A DNA stretch of 64,000 bases. It comes from Anagrus nilaparvatae (lineage: Eukaryota; Arthropoda; Insecta; Hymenoptera; Mymaridae). Position numbers and translations under genes: made by a program. The notes below the pieces were generated by a model, which had not been told where the DNA came from, did not search any database, and saw only the letters and a list, made by a program, of their open reading frames with translations. Shown here piece after piece: positions 11,044-22,472 of the stretch. Location: the NCBI GenBank assembly GCA_022575985.1, contig JAKSXM010000156.1, forward strand, positions 2,170,001 to 2,234,000. Reading direction: 5' to 3'. Numbering within the stretch: the stretch's first letter is position 1; each line of letters begins with the position of its first letter.

Positions 11044-11313
11044 CTAGTGTTCTTTTGCATTTTTATGATATTTCACTGATGCAAAGCTTATGCAAAAGCT
11101 ATGAAATTTATCGCGCGGATAACATTTAGAAGGTTTTTCACCTGTATGAAGCAAAAGTACAAGAATAAACATGCCTTTAGAAATACCAGATTGGGCCCAA
11201 AAACAATAGGGGTCATTAACTCGATAAAATAAACTCAGTTTTAAAAAATGAAAGCATTCCGTTTGATCGTTTTGGCTATATCGTGTCCGAAAGGTGTCGA
11301 TTTTTGCATCCAT
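11044..11313 (-). CDS. Small conserved frame in Helitron-like copy B, zinc-finger-like tail
   Basis: Ninety-codon counterpart of the frame in copy A. It begins MDAKIDTFRTRYSQNDQTE about 20 bp inside the element's 5' end and ends HKNAKEH before a stop. It has LLHTGEKPSKC followed by FCISFASVKYHKNAKEH. The last part resembles the aromatic-to-His half of a C2H2 finger, with H-x5-H spacing. The first finger cysteine pair is missing: only one Cys follows GEKP. Both copies keep the frame open, but that may simply reflect recent common origin, so coding status is uncertain. Confidence 0.4.
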   Translation of the reverse strand: MDAKIDTFRTRYSQNDQTECFHFLKLSLFYRVNDPYCFWAQSGISKGMFILVLLLHTGEKPSKCYPRDKFHSFCISFASVKYHKNAKEH

Positions 11314-11335
11314 TAAGGTAGAGCTTCGCTCTATA

Positions 11336-13658
11336 ATTAATATCTTAATACCTCAAAAACCATATTTTTTTTCCACAAAAATTTTTTTGAAATTTAAAAA
11401 TTAAAGAGTATAAAACAATAATTAATTTTATAAATCAAGCAATTTTATTTACAATAAATATTATATATAGGTGTATATAAAAATAAATATTTATGAATTT
11501 CAGCAGCTGCTTATCGATATTGAATATTCCCAAATGACAATAGATCATAAATTTTTTTTAATTATCGATAAAACCAGACGTTTAAATTGGTTTTGTTCAA
11601 TTTATGAGATATATAGTTATATAATGACTGATAAAGACAGACAGAGAAAGAAAAAGAGTTTGATAAGGACATTTTTCATTTAAAAATATATATGCCGACC
11701 CTAAATATATCAGAATTATTGTTAAAATATAAATTAAAAACTTTTTGAGTTAGTAATTAATCAACAACGACATTCCGAAATTAATTAATTTTGCCAGATT
11801 TCATTATTACTAAATCTTTTTTTACAATGCAAGTTTATTGGTTTTTTTGCCTGATGATTTCTAATTTATATTTATTCAAAATTTCGTAGTTGCAAAAATA
11901 ATTAAGTCAGAACTTTAAAAAAAGATTTGGATTTAAAATGAGCCTTAAATATATCTAAATTTTAACTCATTCTTTACAGAATTCCGCTTATTATTAGCGA
12001 AATTTTTTTCCTAACATTTTTTGCAGTATTGATAAACATTTGGGGTTTCTTTTGACGTATTTAAAATTCGTTATTCAAACATTTTATTTTCAACTTTTTT
12101 CGTGTTGAAAAATACCGCAACAGCAACCATTTGAATTCATACTAATTTTCAATATCCCTATTTTCATCTGTCATAAAAGGGGTTATAAAATAAATGTATT
12201 AGTACAACTGGAACACGATCAATTTATAAAATATATATAAAAGATATTTTTCTTAGATATTATGTTCAATTGATACCAAATAAACGTGATAAGACTTTTT
12301 GAAAACGAGCTCTAATGAGTGTGAAGAATCCAGTTTATAACCATAATACTACCCAGCATTACTTTACAATAATATTTTTGATGAATGTTTGATCACTGAG
12401 TAGACTAAAATATTAAAATAAAATTGTGTCTCTAATACATTTAGCAAGAATAAATTATCTAAACTGTCATTCAAATAATTAAAAATAAAATTCGTGAAAA
12501 TAATTTATGACAAGTACAATATATATTAAATTTCAATTTAAAATCGAAAAATCATAAATTACCATTACAAATGATTTTTCATAATATATTTTAGTATATT
12601 AAATAATAAATCAATAAGTTGTCAAAAAATTTCTTGAATTTCAATATATTTCAATATTATAATTTATATGCATTATAAATACAAGTAATCTAACATTAGA
12701 ATCTCTTGTACTTTCATGTCTTTTACTTATATTTAGAAAATTTTATAAGAAAATGGGATATTATACCTTTTAACAAGAATATTTATTATAATATAACAAG
12801 CGCATGAGCAAATGAAGGAAATGTTTGACACGAGTTGTCGGAGCATATTACTCTCAATATTATATATATTTTCCATCTATCTCCATCTTTTGTAAAATTT
12901 CATTCTGTCAAAGCAAAGTTACTTGTATATATATAAAGGATCTGTTAAATCAGACGTGAGCTACGATTGTCGAACATTATACTCAATACCAACAAAATGT
13001 CATATCTATATTTATGCATCTGTACCTTAGAATTTATATTATAACATGTGATTTTGAATAATATAGAGTTGCGATAAGTTTATTAAAACTTTATTAAACT
13101 TTTTTGACACTTTTTTTTTAGCAGTGACCTTGCATATTAAACATTTTTTCGTTATTTTTTTAAATAAATGGATTTATTATAAAACAATTATTCATTTTGA
13201 TAAATTTTTGTAGTTTAACTCATTTTTTATTAACACTTCTGTTTTGATATCCTTGTAAAAATATAATTTAATGGTAAAAATTTATATTTATTATTTATAG
13301 CCCAAAATATAATTTATGACTACAAGTTGTCATTTAAAAATTTATTATAATTAAAATTAATGTTCTCATTTATAATGGTAATAAATATTGCTTTTTAAAA
13401 ATAAAGTTATTTCAAAATTGTAAATTTTTAATTTATATTCAGCTTCAAGGCCGGAAAATTTTTAACACTAGCTGGCTATCCAAATTACTAGCATGAATGT
13501 CCGGGGAGACTGAGCACGATTGATAAATTATCACCTTAATTTTTTTTTGTTAATTTATGGTATCTGAAATTTCATTTAAGATATAGTATTTTATATCTAA
13601 AAAAAATTTATTTTTGAATTATCGAATTCTTTTAATACAATAATATTTTATAATATTA
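11336..13658. other. AT-rich stretch with no recognised gene
   Basis: Long A/T runs and short frames only. Near 12840 and 12970 a roughly 30-bp phrase (GAGTTGTCGGAGCATATTACTC, GATTGTCGAACATTATACTC) occurs twice. TATAAAGG at 12932 is promoter-like but leads to no convincing gene. Confidence 0.5.
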
Positions 13659-13800
13659 TATGTGAGAGGGATTCTACACTAACTGGGCCAAAACTGGACT
13701 GAAGAATCACAGGAATCGGTTTAAATATACTTTCATTCAAAAGTGTAACTAAAAATAACTCTTCCAACATAATTTTAGCTATCTAGATCCAATTATCGAT
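13659..13800 (+). repeat. Dispersed family Y, one end
   Basis: TGTGAGAGGGATTC at 13661, then AACTGGGCCAAAACTGGACTG and a diverged subterminal region. Related ends occur at 25076 (minus), 41760 (minus), 52262 (plus), 52938 (minus) and 57045 (minus). No opposing end of this copy was found. Confidence 0.6.
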
Positions 13801-14724
13801 TCATGGAAGACAAATTAGTTTTTTTGTCCTTTTTTTGTAAGTCGCTGCAAAATCTTTTTTTTAGTTCTGTCATATGCTCATTTTACATTGAAAAATATTT
13901 CTTTTAAGATTCCAGGATTTAAAAATTGATTTGAATTGCACATGTGCGAAAAAAAAATTAATTTTTTCTTTGAGCTTAAATATCTCAAAATGAACAGGTT
14001 CGATTTTTTTCTAATGGTGCTTAAATTTTTTGCTTGAATTTCTTTTATTAGCCCCTAATCGATTATTCTTAGATAAATGAATTTCGATATAAAAGATTTA
14101 ATATTTTAAGCTTAAAATGTCCCTTGGTAGGTAATTTGTGTCGCTCTTTTCATTTCTAAAATCAGTTTTTACCTAAACCTCTGGAAAATGTCAAGCCCTT
14201 AATGCAGAGTTAATTCTGATGTACTTATCTCTCCAAGGTTTTAGTCTATTCTTACCACCTATTTTTAGTCCCGTGAAATAAATTCGTGGTTTAAGAAATA
14301 CATAAAGCTTCATATGAAAAAAAGTTATTTCTTAAATTGCTATAGTTTTCCAAATTTTTGAATTTTCAGCTCACTTAAGTGACTAAATGAAAATCTGGCC
14401 AAGGATTCGGATTTCTAGATAAATTTTAAATAATCTTGTAAAATTTAAAACCTTCAAATGGTTTGTGTAAAAATGGCCAAATTTTAGAGTTAAAAGTCAT
14501 AATTTAACATTTTTTTTTTAAATTAAATTTTAGTAATGATTTTCTTGCGAATTCAAAGTCCAAATCAACTTTAAAACCCTGAAACCAAATCCTACCAAAA
14601 ATTTTGTAAAATACTTAATAAGAAAATATTTCTCAATGTAAAATATGTATTTGGACACACTAATAAAAAAATGTTGCATCAGTTTTCAAAAAAAAATCAA
14701 AAATACCAAAATGGCTGCCAATAA

Positions 14725-15020
14725 CATATAATGGGGGGCTTGCAAGGGTCAAAATTTTGATAATTTTTATGCATTATCTGAAATTTAAAAAAAAAATATT
14801 AGACACGTATTTTTTTATCTTCAAAATTACGAAAATTAACGGATTTATAGAGGTTTCAAAAATCAGAGGTTCATCAGAATGTATACGCTAAGCGTGACCA
14901 CAATACTTTTTGAATTTTCATTTTTTTCAAAAATAAAAACATACATATCTAATATTTTCTTATCTACTTTCAAATGAAGCAAAAAATTTATTCAAATTCT
15001 AACCCATGCAAGCCCCTTTT
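14725..15020. repeat. Imperfect inverted repeat around GGGGCTTGCA
   Basis: GGGGGGCTTGCAAGGGTCAA at 14734 and its diverged complement near 14998-15020 (CATGCAAGCCCCTTTTT) continue into complementary AT-rich arms (TATTAGACACGTATTTTT and AAAACATACATATCTAATA). Probably a foldback MITE. The ends are not defined. Confidence 0.5.
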
Positions 15021-15059
15021 TGGATCTAAAAAGTTAAAACTATGTGAGATTATTATTGG

Positions 15060-15130
15060 TGAGAAAAAATTACATTTTTGCTCTCCCTGGCATAAAACTC
15101 GGGCGTAAAACATGGCACGGAATTTTCGAC
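15060..15130 (+). repeat. Dispersed family Z, copy 1
   Basis: TTTTTGCTCTCCCTGGCATAAAACTCGGGCGTAAAACATGGCACGGAATTTT-type segment closely matches 26840-26910. Confidence 0.6.
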
Positions 15131-15579
15131 ACTCGTTCCACACCTAGGTAGCTATAAAAAAATATTGTATGTACCATGGGCGAAAAACTTTAGATACTAG
15201 TAAACACTTGTCACTCGTGTCCAACTTCGCCAAGCACTCATGCTAATGATCACGCTAGTCGAAAAACTATTGTACCCTTGTTGCTTAATAGACTATTTTA
15301 ACATACTGCATTTAATTTTTTTTAAATTTTATTACTATTAATCAAGATTTATTGTTTGAAAATTGACAATTGTAAATTGATTTCTGAAATTATCGGTGAA
15401 ATATTTATTGCCTTAATTTTATGTTTCAACTATCATTACAGTTAATTTATTAAGCAGATTTGACAATTTAGATCTTGATGTTTTACTGATATAATATATT
15501 ATTTATTTATTTGCATTAGCCTGCCAGTTATTTTATAAACTTGCTTAGATTTTCGAATACCGGGTGAAATTAGTTGTAA

Positions 15580-15771
15580 TTTACCAAAAAAATAAGATAC
15601 CCAAATACAACATATACATGGGATGTACAACAACGACGTATGCTGATGACCTCTTATCCAGGTACCTGTTACAACTGCTTGGGGCCTGGACACCAGCCAA
15701 ACAAATGCCCCTCCAAGCAAACCTGTTCCTCATGCGGTGAGCAACATCATACTCTGCTCCACCAGTGACAA
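15580..15771 (+). pseudogene. BEL/Pao-type Gag zinc knuckle fragment
   Basis: A plus-strand frame open from 15580 reaches a double knuckle: GTCYNCLGPGHQPNKCPSKQ, then TCSSCGEQHHTLLHQ and a TGA stop at 15769-15771. The C-x2-C-x4-H-x4-C first knuckle and the CxxCxxxHHTLLH second motif are characteristic of BEL/Pao Gag, whose nucleocapsid part binds the RNA genome. Upstream capsid sequence is missing: a stop lies at about 15577. The same frame continues beyond the TGA into a Ser/Asn-rich repeat region. No protease, RT or integrase follows. An LTR start appears 550 bp downstream, so the copy is internally deleted. Confidence 0.85.
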
Positions 15772-16000
15772 CTTAGCAGCTCCAACAGCAGCAAACTCAG
15801 CGGCCCCAATAGCGACAAGCTCAGCAGCTCCAATAGCAGCAACCTCAGCGGCTCCAATAGCAGCAACCTCAGCAACTCCAATAGCAGCAACTTCAGCGGC
15901 TCCAATATCGGCAACCTCAGCAGCTCCAATAGCGGCAACTTCAGCAGCTCCAATAGCAGCAACTTCAGCAGCTCCAATAGCAGCAATCTAAGCAGCTTCA
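15772..16000 (+). repeat. 24-bp minisatellite encoding Ser/Asn repeats, in frame with Gag
   Basis: About nine units of 24 bp (8 codons), consensus AAC-TTC-AGC-AGC-TCC-AAT-AGC-AGC. In the Gag frame they read NFSSSNSS with F/L and S/G variation. The frame stays open through about 85 codons after the single TGA, to a TAA in the sequence ACAAAACTAA near 16098. The Ala/Pro/Thr and Leu-rich frames on the other phase and strand are shadows of this repeat. Expansion within a Gag tail is plausible. Confidence 0.85.
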
Positions 16001-16328
16001 ATAGCAGCCAATTTAGCAACCTGTTCCAACCAATTTGGCGTTCCAGACGTGGGTCAGTTCACGGCGGGTGGTTCAGTTTCAACATCATACAAAACTAAAA
16101 TTCATATTGTAAAAATTAATTAAGTTTTGTCCTTTTCTTTTTCAATGTTTAATTAAATTTACAACTTAATTAATTTTTTGAATAAGTCATGTAAAACACA
16201 TTCAAACATAGCATTGTATAGAATCACGCGAGAAATTCAATTCAACTTCCAATTAACGTTTCAACTCATTTTTTTTTCATTTTCAACAAACTTATTTTGT
16301 TAAATAAGATTTAACAAGGCGGGCGGTA

Positions 16329-16733
16329 TGTTGCGGCCAATAGCTAGAAAATCATAATTTTCTATTTTTACATTTAAACAATCGCGGTAAATATAGTCTT
16401 ACTCGATATCGTAATTATTTAATTTATCGGCCTCCCGTTTTAGGGCCCCATCTCTCACGTTAAACTTTCACCGGTTCTATAAGATTCATGCGCATCAATC
16501 GCTCTCATTCTGTGGTCGGTCAAATCGATTGAATCATAATCAAATTCAGTGAAATTCAAATCTTTTATTTTATTAATTAACTTTTTCTTATTTATACAGT
16601 CCGCTAATCTACTTTTAAATTTTGTATATTCCATAAGTGCATTTTAATAATTAACTTTATTATTTTAATCGCGTGTGAATTTATTTTACCTGAATTTTCC
16701 TAATTTCCCCAATATTTCCTTCAAAATATTACA
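16329..16733 (+). mobile_element. Probable BEL/Pao 3' LTR
   Basis: A purine-rich tract ending GGCGGGCGGTA immediately precedes TGTTGCGGCCAATAGC, a TGTT start preceded by a polypurine tract as in BEL/Pao LTRs. A possible end is TATTACA at 16733. No second LTR exists in the window to confirm the limits, so the right boundary is a guess. It lies 550 bp downstream of the Gag knuckle on the same strand. Confidence 0.5.
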
Positions 16734-17235
16734 ATATTTTATTCTAGTCCATAGCTCCAGTGATATCACTGGGAGGAAGGTAGTTTTTTAAAAACAGGTA
16801 GAGTAAAGCTTTATTATAACCTCGGTCACTAATTAACAATATCATAGTTTGGCTGCTGAATATAAAAAAGGTTTTCTCTACTAATTAAAATTTTTTTCGA
16901 GAAATATTTACGTGAAGGGTTCCAAAGTTTGTGGTCAACAATTCAAAAAACGTTTTTGAACTTTTTAAAACTATCCTTGGACTAGATGATTTCTAAATTC
17001 GGTAAATAGAATATGCTATATAATGGGATCTATTTGGCTGATTTCCCAGATTGTCAACATTTTCATTTCCTGTTTACCCTTGGTGTGAAGGAACCCATAA
17101 AAATTTTATACTCTATTTTAGTATCGCTATTGTTAAATATATGAATTTTCTTTCAAACATAAAAAATAAATGGTTAACCTAACCCACACATTAAATTACA
17201 TTAGTTTGCACATTAAAACTTAAGTGATTGAGAGT

Positions 17236-17445
17236 TTATATTGTGCTAAGAGAATCTGTTATGATGACTATATTTTTACCTTTGTTATCCACGATAATAT
17301 TCTGAGCTTCGTTGATTGCAGTACACGCTGCTGTAAATATTAATGCACGTTTGTTTAGGCTCAAAGTAATTTGCTTAGTCAAACGTATTTTCACCGTTAC
17401 CAGAGTAACTTCAGAGTATGTCAAACTGTATACTAAGCTGCTCAC
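17236..17445 (-). pseudogene. Non-LTR retrotransposon RNase H fragment
   Basis: The minus-strand frame contains ALIFTAACTAINEAQNI and, after a short loop, KNIVIITDSLSTI followed by a stop. These correspond to the SIF-x-AE-x-x-AI helix and the (I/V)x(T/S)DS strand of the RNase H domain in Jockey/R1/I-type ORF2 proteins. The position of the catalytic Glu in the helix appears as Ala (TAAC where TAEC is expected), while the Asp of TDS is kept. The frame is 70 codons and truncated at both sides. It may come from the same kind of element as the RT remnant at 1490-1925, but the two lie 15 kb apart. Confidence 0.75.
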
Positions 17446-18735
17446 TGAAATTTATAGATAATGAACTCCTCGATTTTAGTACCTAAAATGTGTTATCTTA
17501 GGTACTTATGTATTTATGATACTTTTTTTCCATTTGAAAAAAAAATAAATCTTTCTAAGTAGGCTTAAGTTAAATCAAAATTCTTTTCAAATAAAAATGT
17601 TTTTTATGGTTACAAATTCGTATAAAAAGTAACAAATTATTATATCTAGAAATAAACTCAAAAGCCATTTAATTTGAAAAAAGAGATAATTTATCTTATA
17701 AAATTAAAGATATTCAAAGGTATTTTTTTACATTTCAAGTTTTTGGAATTCCTAAATATTTACTTCTCTACTATTCATAATTTATTGGCCAATCATTGAA
17801 GTTATTTAATTTTTCGATACTTTTAACCAGCTTTCAAAATTTTCTCAATAAAAAATAACCATCAAATAGGAACTCAGGAACTTTAAAAATGTACAGATCA
17901 GGTACTAAAAATATTATGCTTTTATCAGTATTTAACAAAAATTTTATCCATCTTAATTTTTCAATATTCAATATTTTAATAACAGTTTATTATAAAAACA
18001 GCACAATTTCATCCTCAATAATTTTAATATAACTTTTTCGTATCAGAAGTCATAATAAATTAGAAAATCAAAATAAATTTTGATGCTTATTACCATTAAT
18101 ACCAAGGGGGAAAAAAATCAATCACGTTAAAATGTTTCTGATACAAATAACTATTTCCAGACAAAATAGAAAATTCTAAACAGAATATTAATAACTAAAA
18201 AAACCAACTTTCTTAAGAATTTATTGATAAAAATTAAAAAATTTCATTCACGTATACTCATCACCTGTGTTTTCCCTCGGTAAAAACAAAAAAAGGGAAA
18301 AATAATAATAAATAAACAGAAATATCTTAAGAGTATTTATGTTATGTTTTTCTAAAAATACCAAAACGAAATAATAAACGCTTAAGCTATAAATTCTTAA
18401 AAGCTTGAATAAAAGAAAAAAAAGAAAATACATCTAGAAAATTGTAAGTAATGGAATCTAAAAAAAAAATATATATAAATAAAGTATATATAAGTTATTG
18501 TCTATAATAAAAAAAAAAAAGCAAAAATGAAAAATAAGGAAAATGAGATAAAAAAAATATATATACATCTTTTATAATATTTATAGATAGATATTTGAAC
18601 TGGTGATTTTTGGTCAGTAGACTAAATATGACTGTTACTATATAGAGGTTATTGGTTAGTATAGTAATAAGAAGTGCAAAACGCATGCGCATAATTATTT
18701 TACCCAACCCCCTTTTACTTTTTTATACTATTTCT

Positions 18736-18773
<38 letters not shown>

Positions 18774-21700
18774 TTTTTGTGTATGATTTCAGCAGAGTGT
18801 AGAGCAAACTATCGTTTTAACTTTAGGCTTTAGTATCGTTCAAGCTTTCTATGAGTTCATACCATAGAATTTTGTTATACCAAAAAAAATTATTTATACA
18901 TTTTTTATACTTTAAAATTATTTTTTAGTAACTGAATTTTTTATTTTTTTTTTGGTTTTTAAAAAAAAAAATTTTGGGTTAGTTTTTTTTGTTAGTTATA
19001 ATTAATTATGTGATTTTTATAAAACATAAATAATTATAATAATTTTAATTACTTTGAAATTTTACTGAAAAATGTTTTTTTAACATATACACAGTTTGTC
19101 TTATTACAACGAGGACGGGCAAAGTGGACCGTGAGGTGGTAAAAAAAAGGGTAGAAGACATACAATTCTTATTTTCTTCACACGTATAAAATACTAAATA
19201 AAAAAAAGAAAAAAAAACTGTGTTAATAACAGTGAAATTTTTTTTTTAGTTTTATGCAAGTGAAAATATATGAATGAAATTAAAAAAAAAAAGTTCTAAC
19301 GAAGTGTTATTTATAAAAAATTTTTTTTTTATTTTAGTGTGTCATGAATATAAAAAAATCAAAAGTTATGTTTAATAAAAAAAGTGTATTTTGAATAAAA
19401 AAAATTAGATTTATGTTTATTTCATTTGTGTCATATCATGAGGTGACGTAAAGTTAAAAAAGTTTTTTTGTGCAAAAAAAAGAAAGAAAGAATGACAAGA
19501 AAAAAAGATGATAAATGATGAACTTGTCAATCATAATGTGAAAATTTTGAGAAATGCATAAAGAAAAAAAAGTGAAGGTAAGATTTATTAATATTATAGT
19601 AAAAAATGGTCACATAAACATCAACAAGTAATACCATTTTTTTCTTTTTTTACTGTGTTGGTTAAAATCAGTAGAACGAATCAACGATCGATCAGACTGT
19701 TAGGTTCAAAAACCTTACTTTTTTATGTAGTTACTGAAGTTACTACTGTTTATTAAAAGTTTTTCTTTTTTTTTTTAATTGTATAGGGGAAAAAAGTATA
19801 AAAATTATTTATGTGACATTTTTTTTTTATTTTTAATTATTATTGATCCGACGGTTTATTTAATATCGTAAAAAATTTTTTGCGGAAATTCGTAGATCGA
19901 ATTCCAATAACAAATTTTTTACGATTTTTTAATATTTTGGTATGTTTTTGATAAATAAAGAGTGAATGATTACAGCTAAATTAATAAATAAAATTTTAAT
20001 AAATAAATTTTTTTAACAAAATTTTGTTTCGTGTAATAACAATTTTTTTACTATGTAACCTATTTTTAAGAATACACGTCGAACTATTCATTTTTCACAC
20101 AAAATTTAACCAAATATTAAAAAATTTTAAAAAATGAGGGTTTAGAATTTGACCCTAATCTTGCACTAAATTGAATTCATATTATTAAATAAAATAAAAT
20201 TAATGACATTTTATACCCAATATTTTATTTTTCAAATAAGTTTTTACTAAATTATTTTTTGGTTCTTTTCAAGAAAACTTTATACTAAAAAGATATTTTT
20301 TTAATTTTTCATTTCATTAAAAATAAAAGTATTAACTAAACTTTTAAAAAAGTGTAATTTATCATAAAAAAATTAAGTAAAAAAAATTATACATTTAATT
20401 AAATTCTTAAATAATTCTCTTTCAAATTCACATTAATTAAATTTTCTTTTTTTTAAAAAAAGACTTATTTAATATCAAAGTATTTTTCTCGTTTTTAATT
20501 TTTTTAATTCAAAGTTATTTATTAATGCAAATTTTTTATAAATTATTAAATAATAAGATAATTAAAATTTATAAAAACCATTTGGTTAAAATAATTAGTA
20601 ATAATAATTAGAAACGTTGAAAAGGTCAACTTTACAGAGAAAGATAGAAATTTTGAGATATTAATATTTTACTGCTAACTAATAGAAAGGGTTTTATACC
20701 ACACAAATATAATCAAAACCTATGTAAATAAATTATGTAAAATACAATCAATTTAAATTTAATAATGTTATTTAACTTCACTTTATGTTTTAAATATTAA
20801 ATTTTGATTATTTTAAAATTATTCAATTTATGGTTTGGAAATATTTGGATTCTCTAAACTTTCTGAGGAATTTTAATTTTGAAATATTGTTGACCTCATA
20901 AGCGTGAGAGTTAATTTTAAAAGGGTTTCTTAAAACTTTTAGCGTATCTCGCTGTCAGCTTTTGAATTGACTTTTCGTCAAGTTTTTTCAACTTTAGTTT
21001 GGTCAAATATTTTTCGTGGAAAGTCAAATCATATTTAGAGACAATATAAGTTACATTTTTATATTATTTTACCACTATTTTCAGTGTGCGCGTTTATTCA
21101 ATACCGGAAATGCCTGAGAAAATAAATGTGCAAGGTCGAAATTTGTAGGTTCCGGTTTATTGAAAATAATAAAAATTATCTAATATTTTGTTTTCTGACA
21201 CACGAGTCTCTTTCAAGTTCTTAATTAATAAGCTTACAGTTAATAAAAAAAGTAGGTCATTTGGGTGACTTAATTAAGAAATACAGAAAAATTTAATATT
21301 ATATTGTTTCAAAGAATTAATTAAAACAAAAAGTCTAATCCTCACACCCTTTTGTACAATAAACACGCAATAACGTCCAGCTAAATTTTATAAATTTATT
21401 TTAACATGATTGTATATCAAAAAACACGAAATACATAATCAAAAAAAAAAAGCTTATTTTATGATATTTAGATTTTTTTGCATTAACAATAATCATTAAT
21501 AATAATAAACGTCGAAAAATATATTTAACATTTAAACGATAAAATAAAATTTTCGTTTTCTTTCTAGAAAATTTTATATATTTTATTTTTGACATAAATT
21601 CTTTAAGATCCTTTAAGTACAAAAGGATATATTATATATATAAAGTACAATAATATATAAGAATTGAAAAGTATCATGACGTCACACGTCTAAAATTCTA

Positions 21701-22472
21701 TTCCATGCTCGATTCCATGCATACTTGGAATTCGTGATATCCTATTACATTTCTGATCTATTGATTCTTTAATATACTAGAAACAACTGCGCTTCGCGCA
21801 GAGAATGACTGCCTTTTATGCATTATCAAGCAATTATTTATTAAAAATATTTTAAATTATTATTTGAAAACAGATAAAATATTGTAAATGATAAATTCTA
21901 ATTTTTTTGTATTTTTTGTATTTATTGTTTACCTCTTTTGCACGTAGGCACACCAAGATTGGCAGAGGCCTTCAACAATTACATATGTTGATTTATTTCT
22001 TATAAGGGTCAATGTACACATTTATGCATACATTGATGCACTTAAAGAAAATTGAAGGGCCAAGAGTTAGTAGAAAGAAATAGTATAAAGTAGGGGATTC
22101 ACATGCAAATGTTGAAGGAGGATGATTAGGAATTGGGAAGGTAATTGCGTTAGTAGAACGTCTTTGATATTGGGAACTGTGCTGGCATTCGCCGGTAATT
22201 TAATAAAGGACCCTAATTTTTTGCGGTAACATTTAATTATTATGTTCAATAATTTCATTTAGTAAAAAGTATAAAACTTTACCCATGCAATTACTAAATA
22301 AAAGTCCATTTTTACCCTTTAAAGTTTGTTCATATCTTGAAAATTTAATTTTAATCCATAGGATTTTTTACCCAAAGTAATTATTTTCTTTCATGACTAT
22401 TAAAAAGACCCCACTGAAAAGTATAGGAAATGAAGTTTCAGTCAAATTGTATGAATTTTTGATATATTGTAG
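17446..22472. other. Five-kb AT desert
   Basis: No gene or element end recognised. Contents: (TA)16 at 18739-18770, many A and T homopolymers, a short palindrome GCGCTTCGCGC at 21790, and a slightly less AT-rich patch at 22060-22210 whose minus frame is not recognisable. Confidence 0.5.
18739..18770 (+). repeat. (TA)n microsatellite
   Basis: Sixteen TA units. Confidence 0.95.

Larger units (their letters stand above)
8099..11335 (-). mobile_element. Helitron-like element, copy B
   Basis: The minus-strand 3' terminus at 8099 is hairpin CCGTC-GTT-GACGG, then TATCTAG and T. The opposite end near 11335 carries AGAGCGAAGCTCTACC. Blocks shared with copy A in the same order are 8418 (GGCCTTCTGGGC), 10120 (TCCAATTACGA), 10590 (GATAATGGAATT), 10783 (GATAAGCAAC) and 11044-11313 (small ORF). 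The interior includes GT and AAGAATT microsatellites and three imperfect repeats at 8908-9310. With copy A it forms a head-to-tail pair separated by only about 8-10 bp. No Rep/helicase frame is visible. Confidence 0.65.

Noticed and set aside
12927..13031. TATAAAGG with a downstream CAGACG initiator-like site and a short ATG frame MSYLYLCICTLEFIL.
   Set aside because: Spacing is too short for a canonical TATA-initiator pair, the frame ends after 15 codons and no splice donor is convincing.
15640..15652. TYADDLL reading, resembling the RT catalytic motif YADD.
   Set aside because: It is in a different frame from the Gag knuckle that clearly occupies this stretch, and no other RT block surrounds it.
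15737..16019. Ala/Pro/Ile repeat frame (plus) and Leu-rich frame (minus).
   Set aside because: Both are shadows of the 24-bp minisatellite. The frame continuous with the zinc knuckle is the Ser/Asn one.
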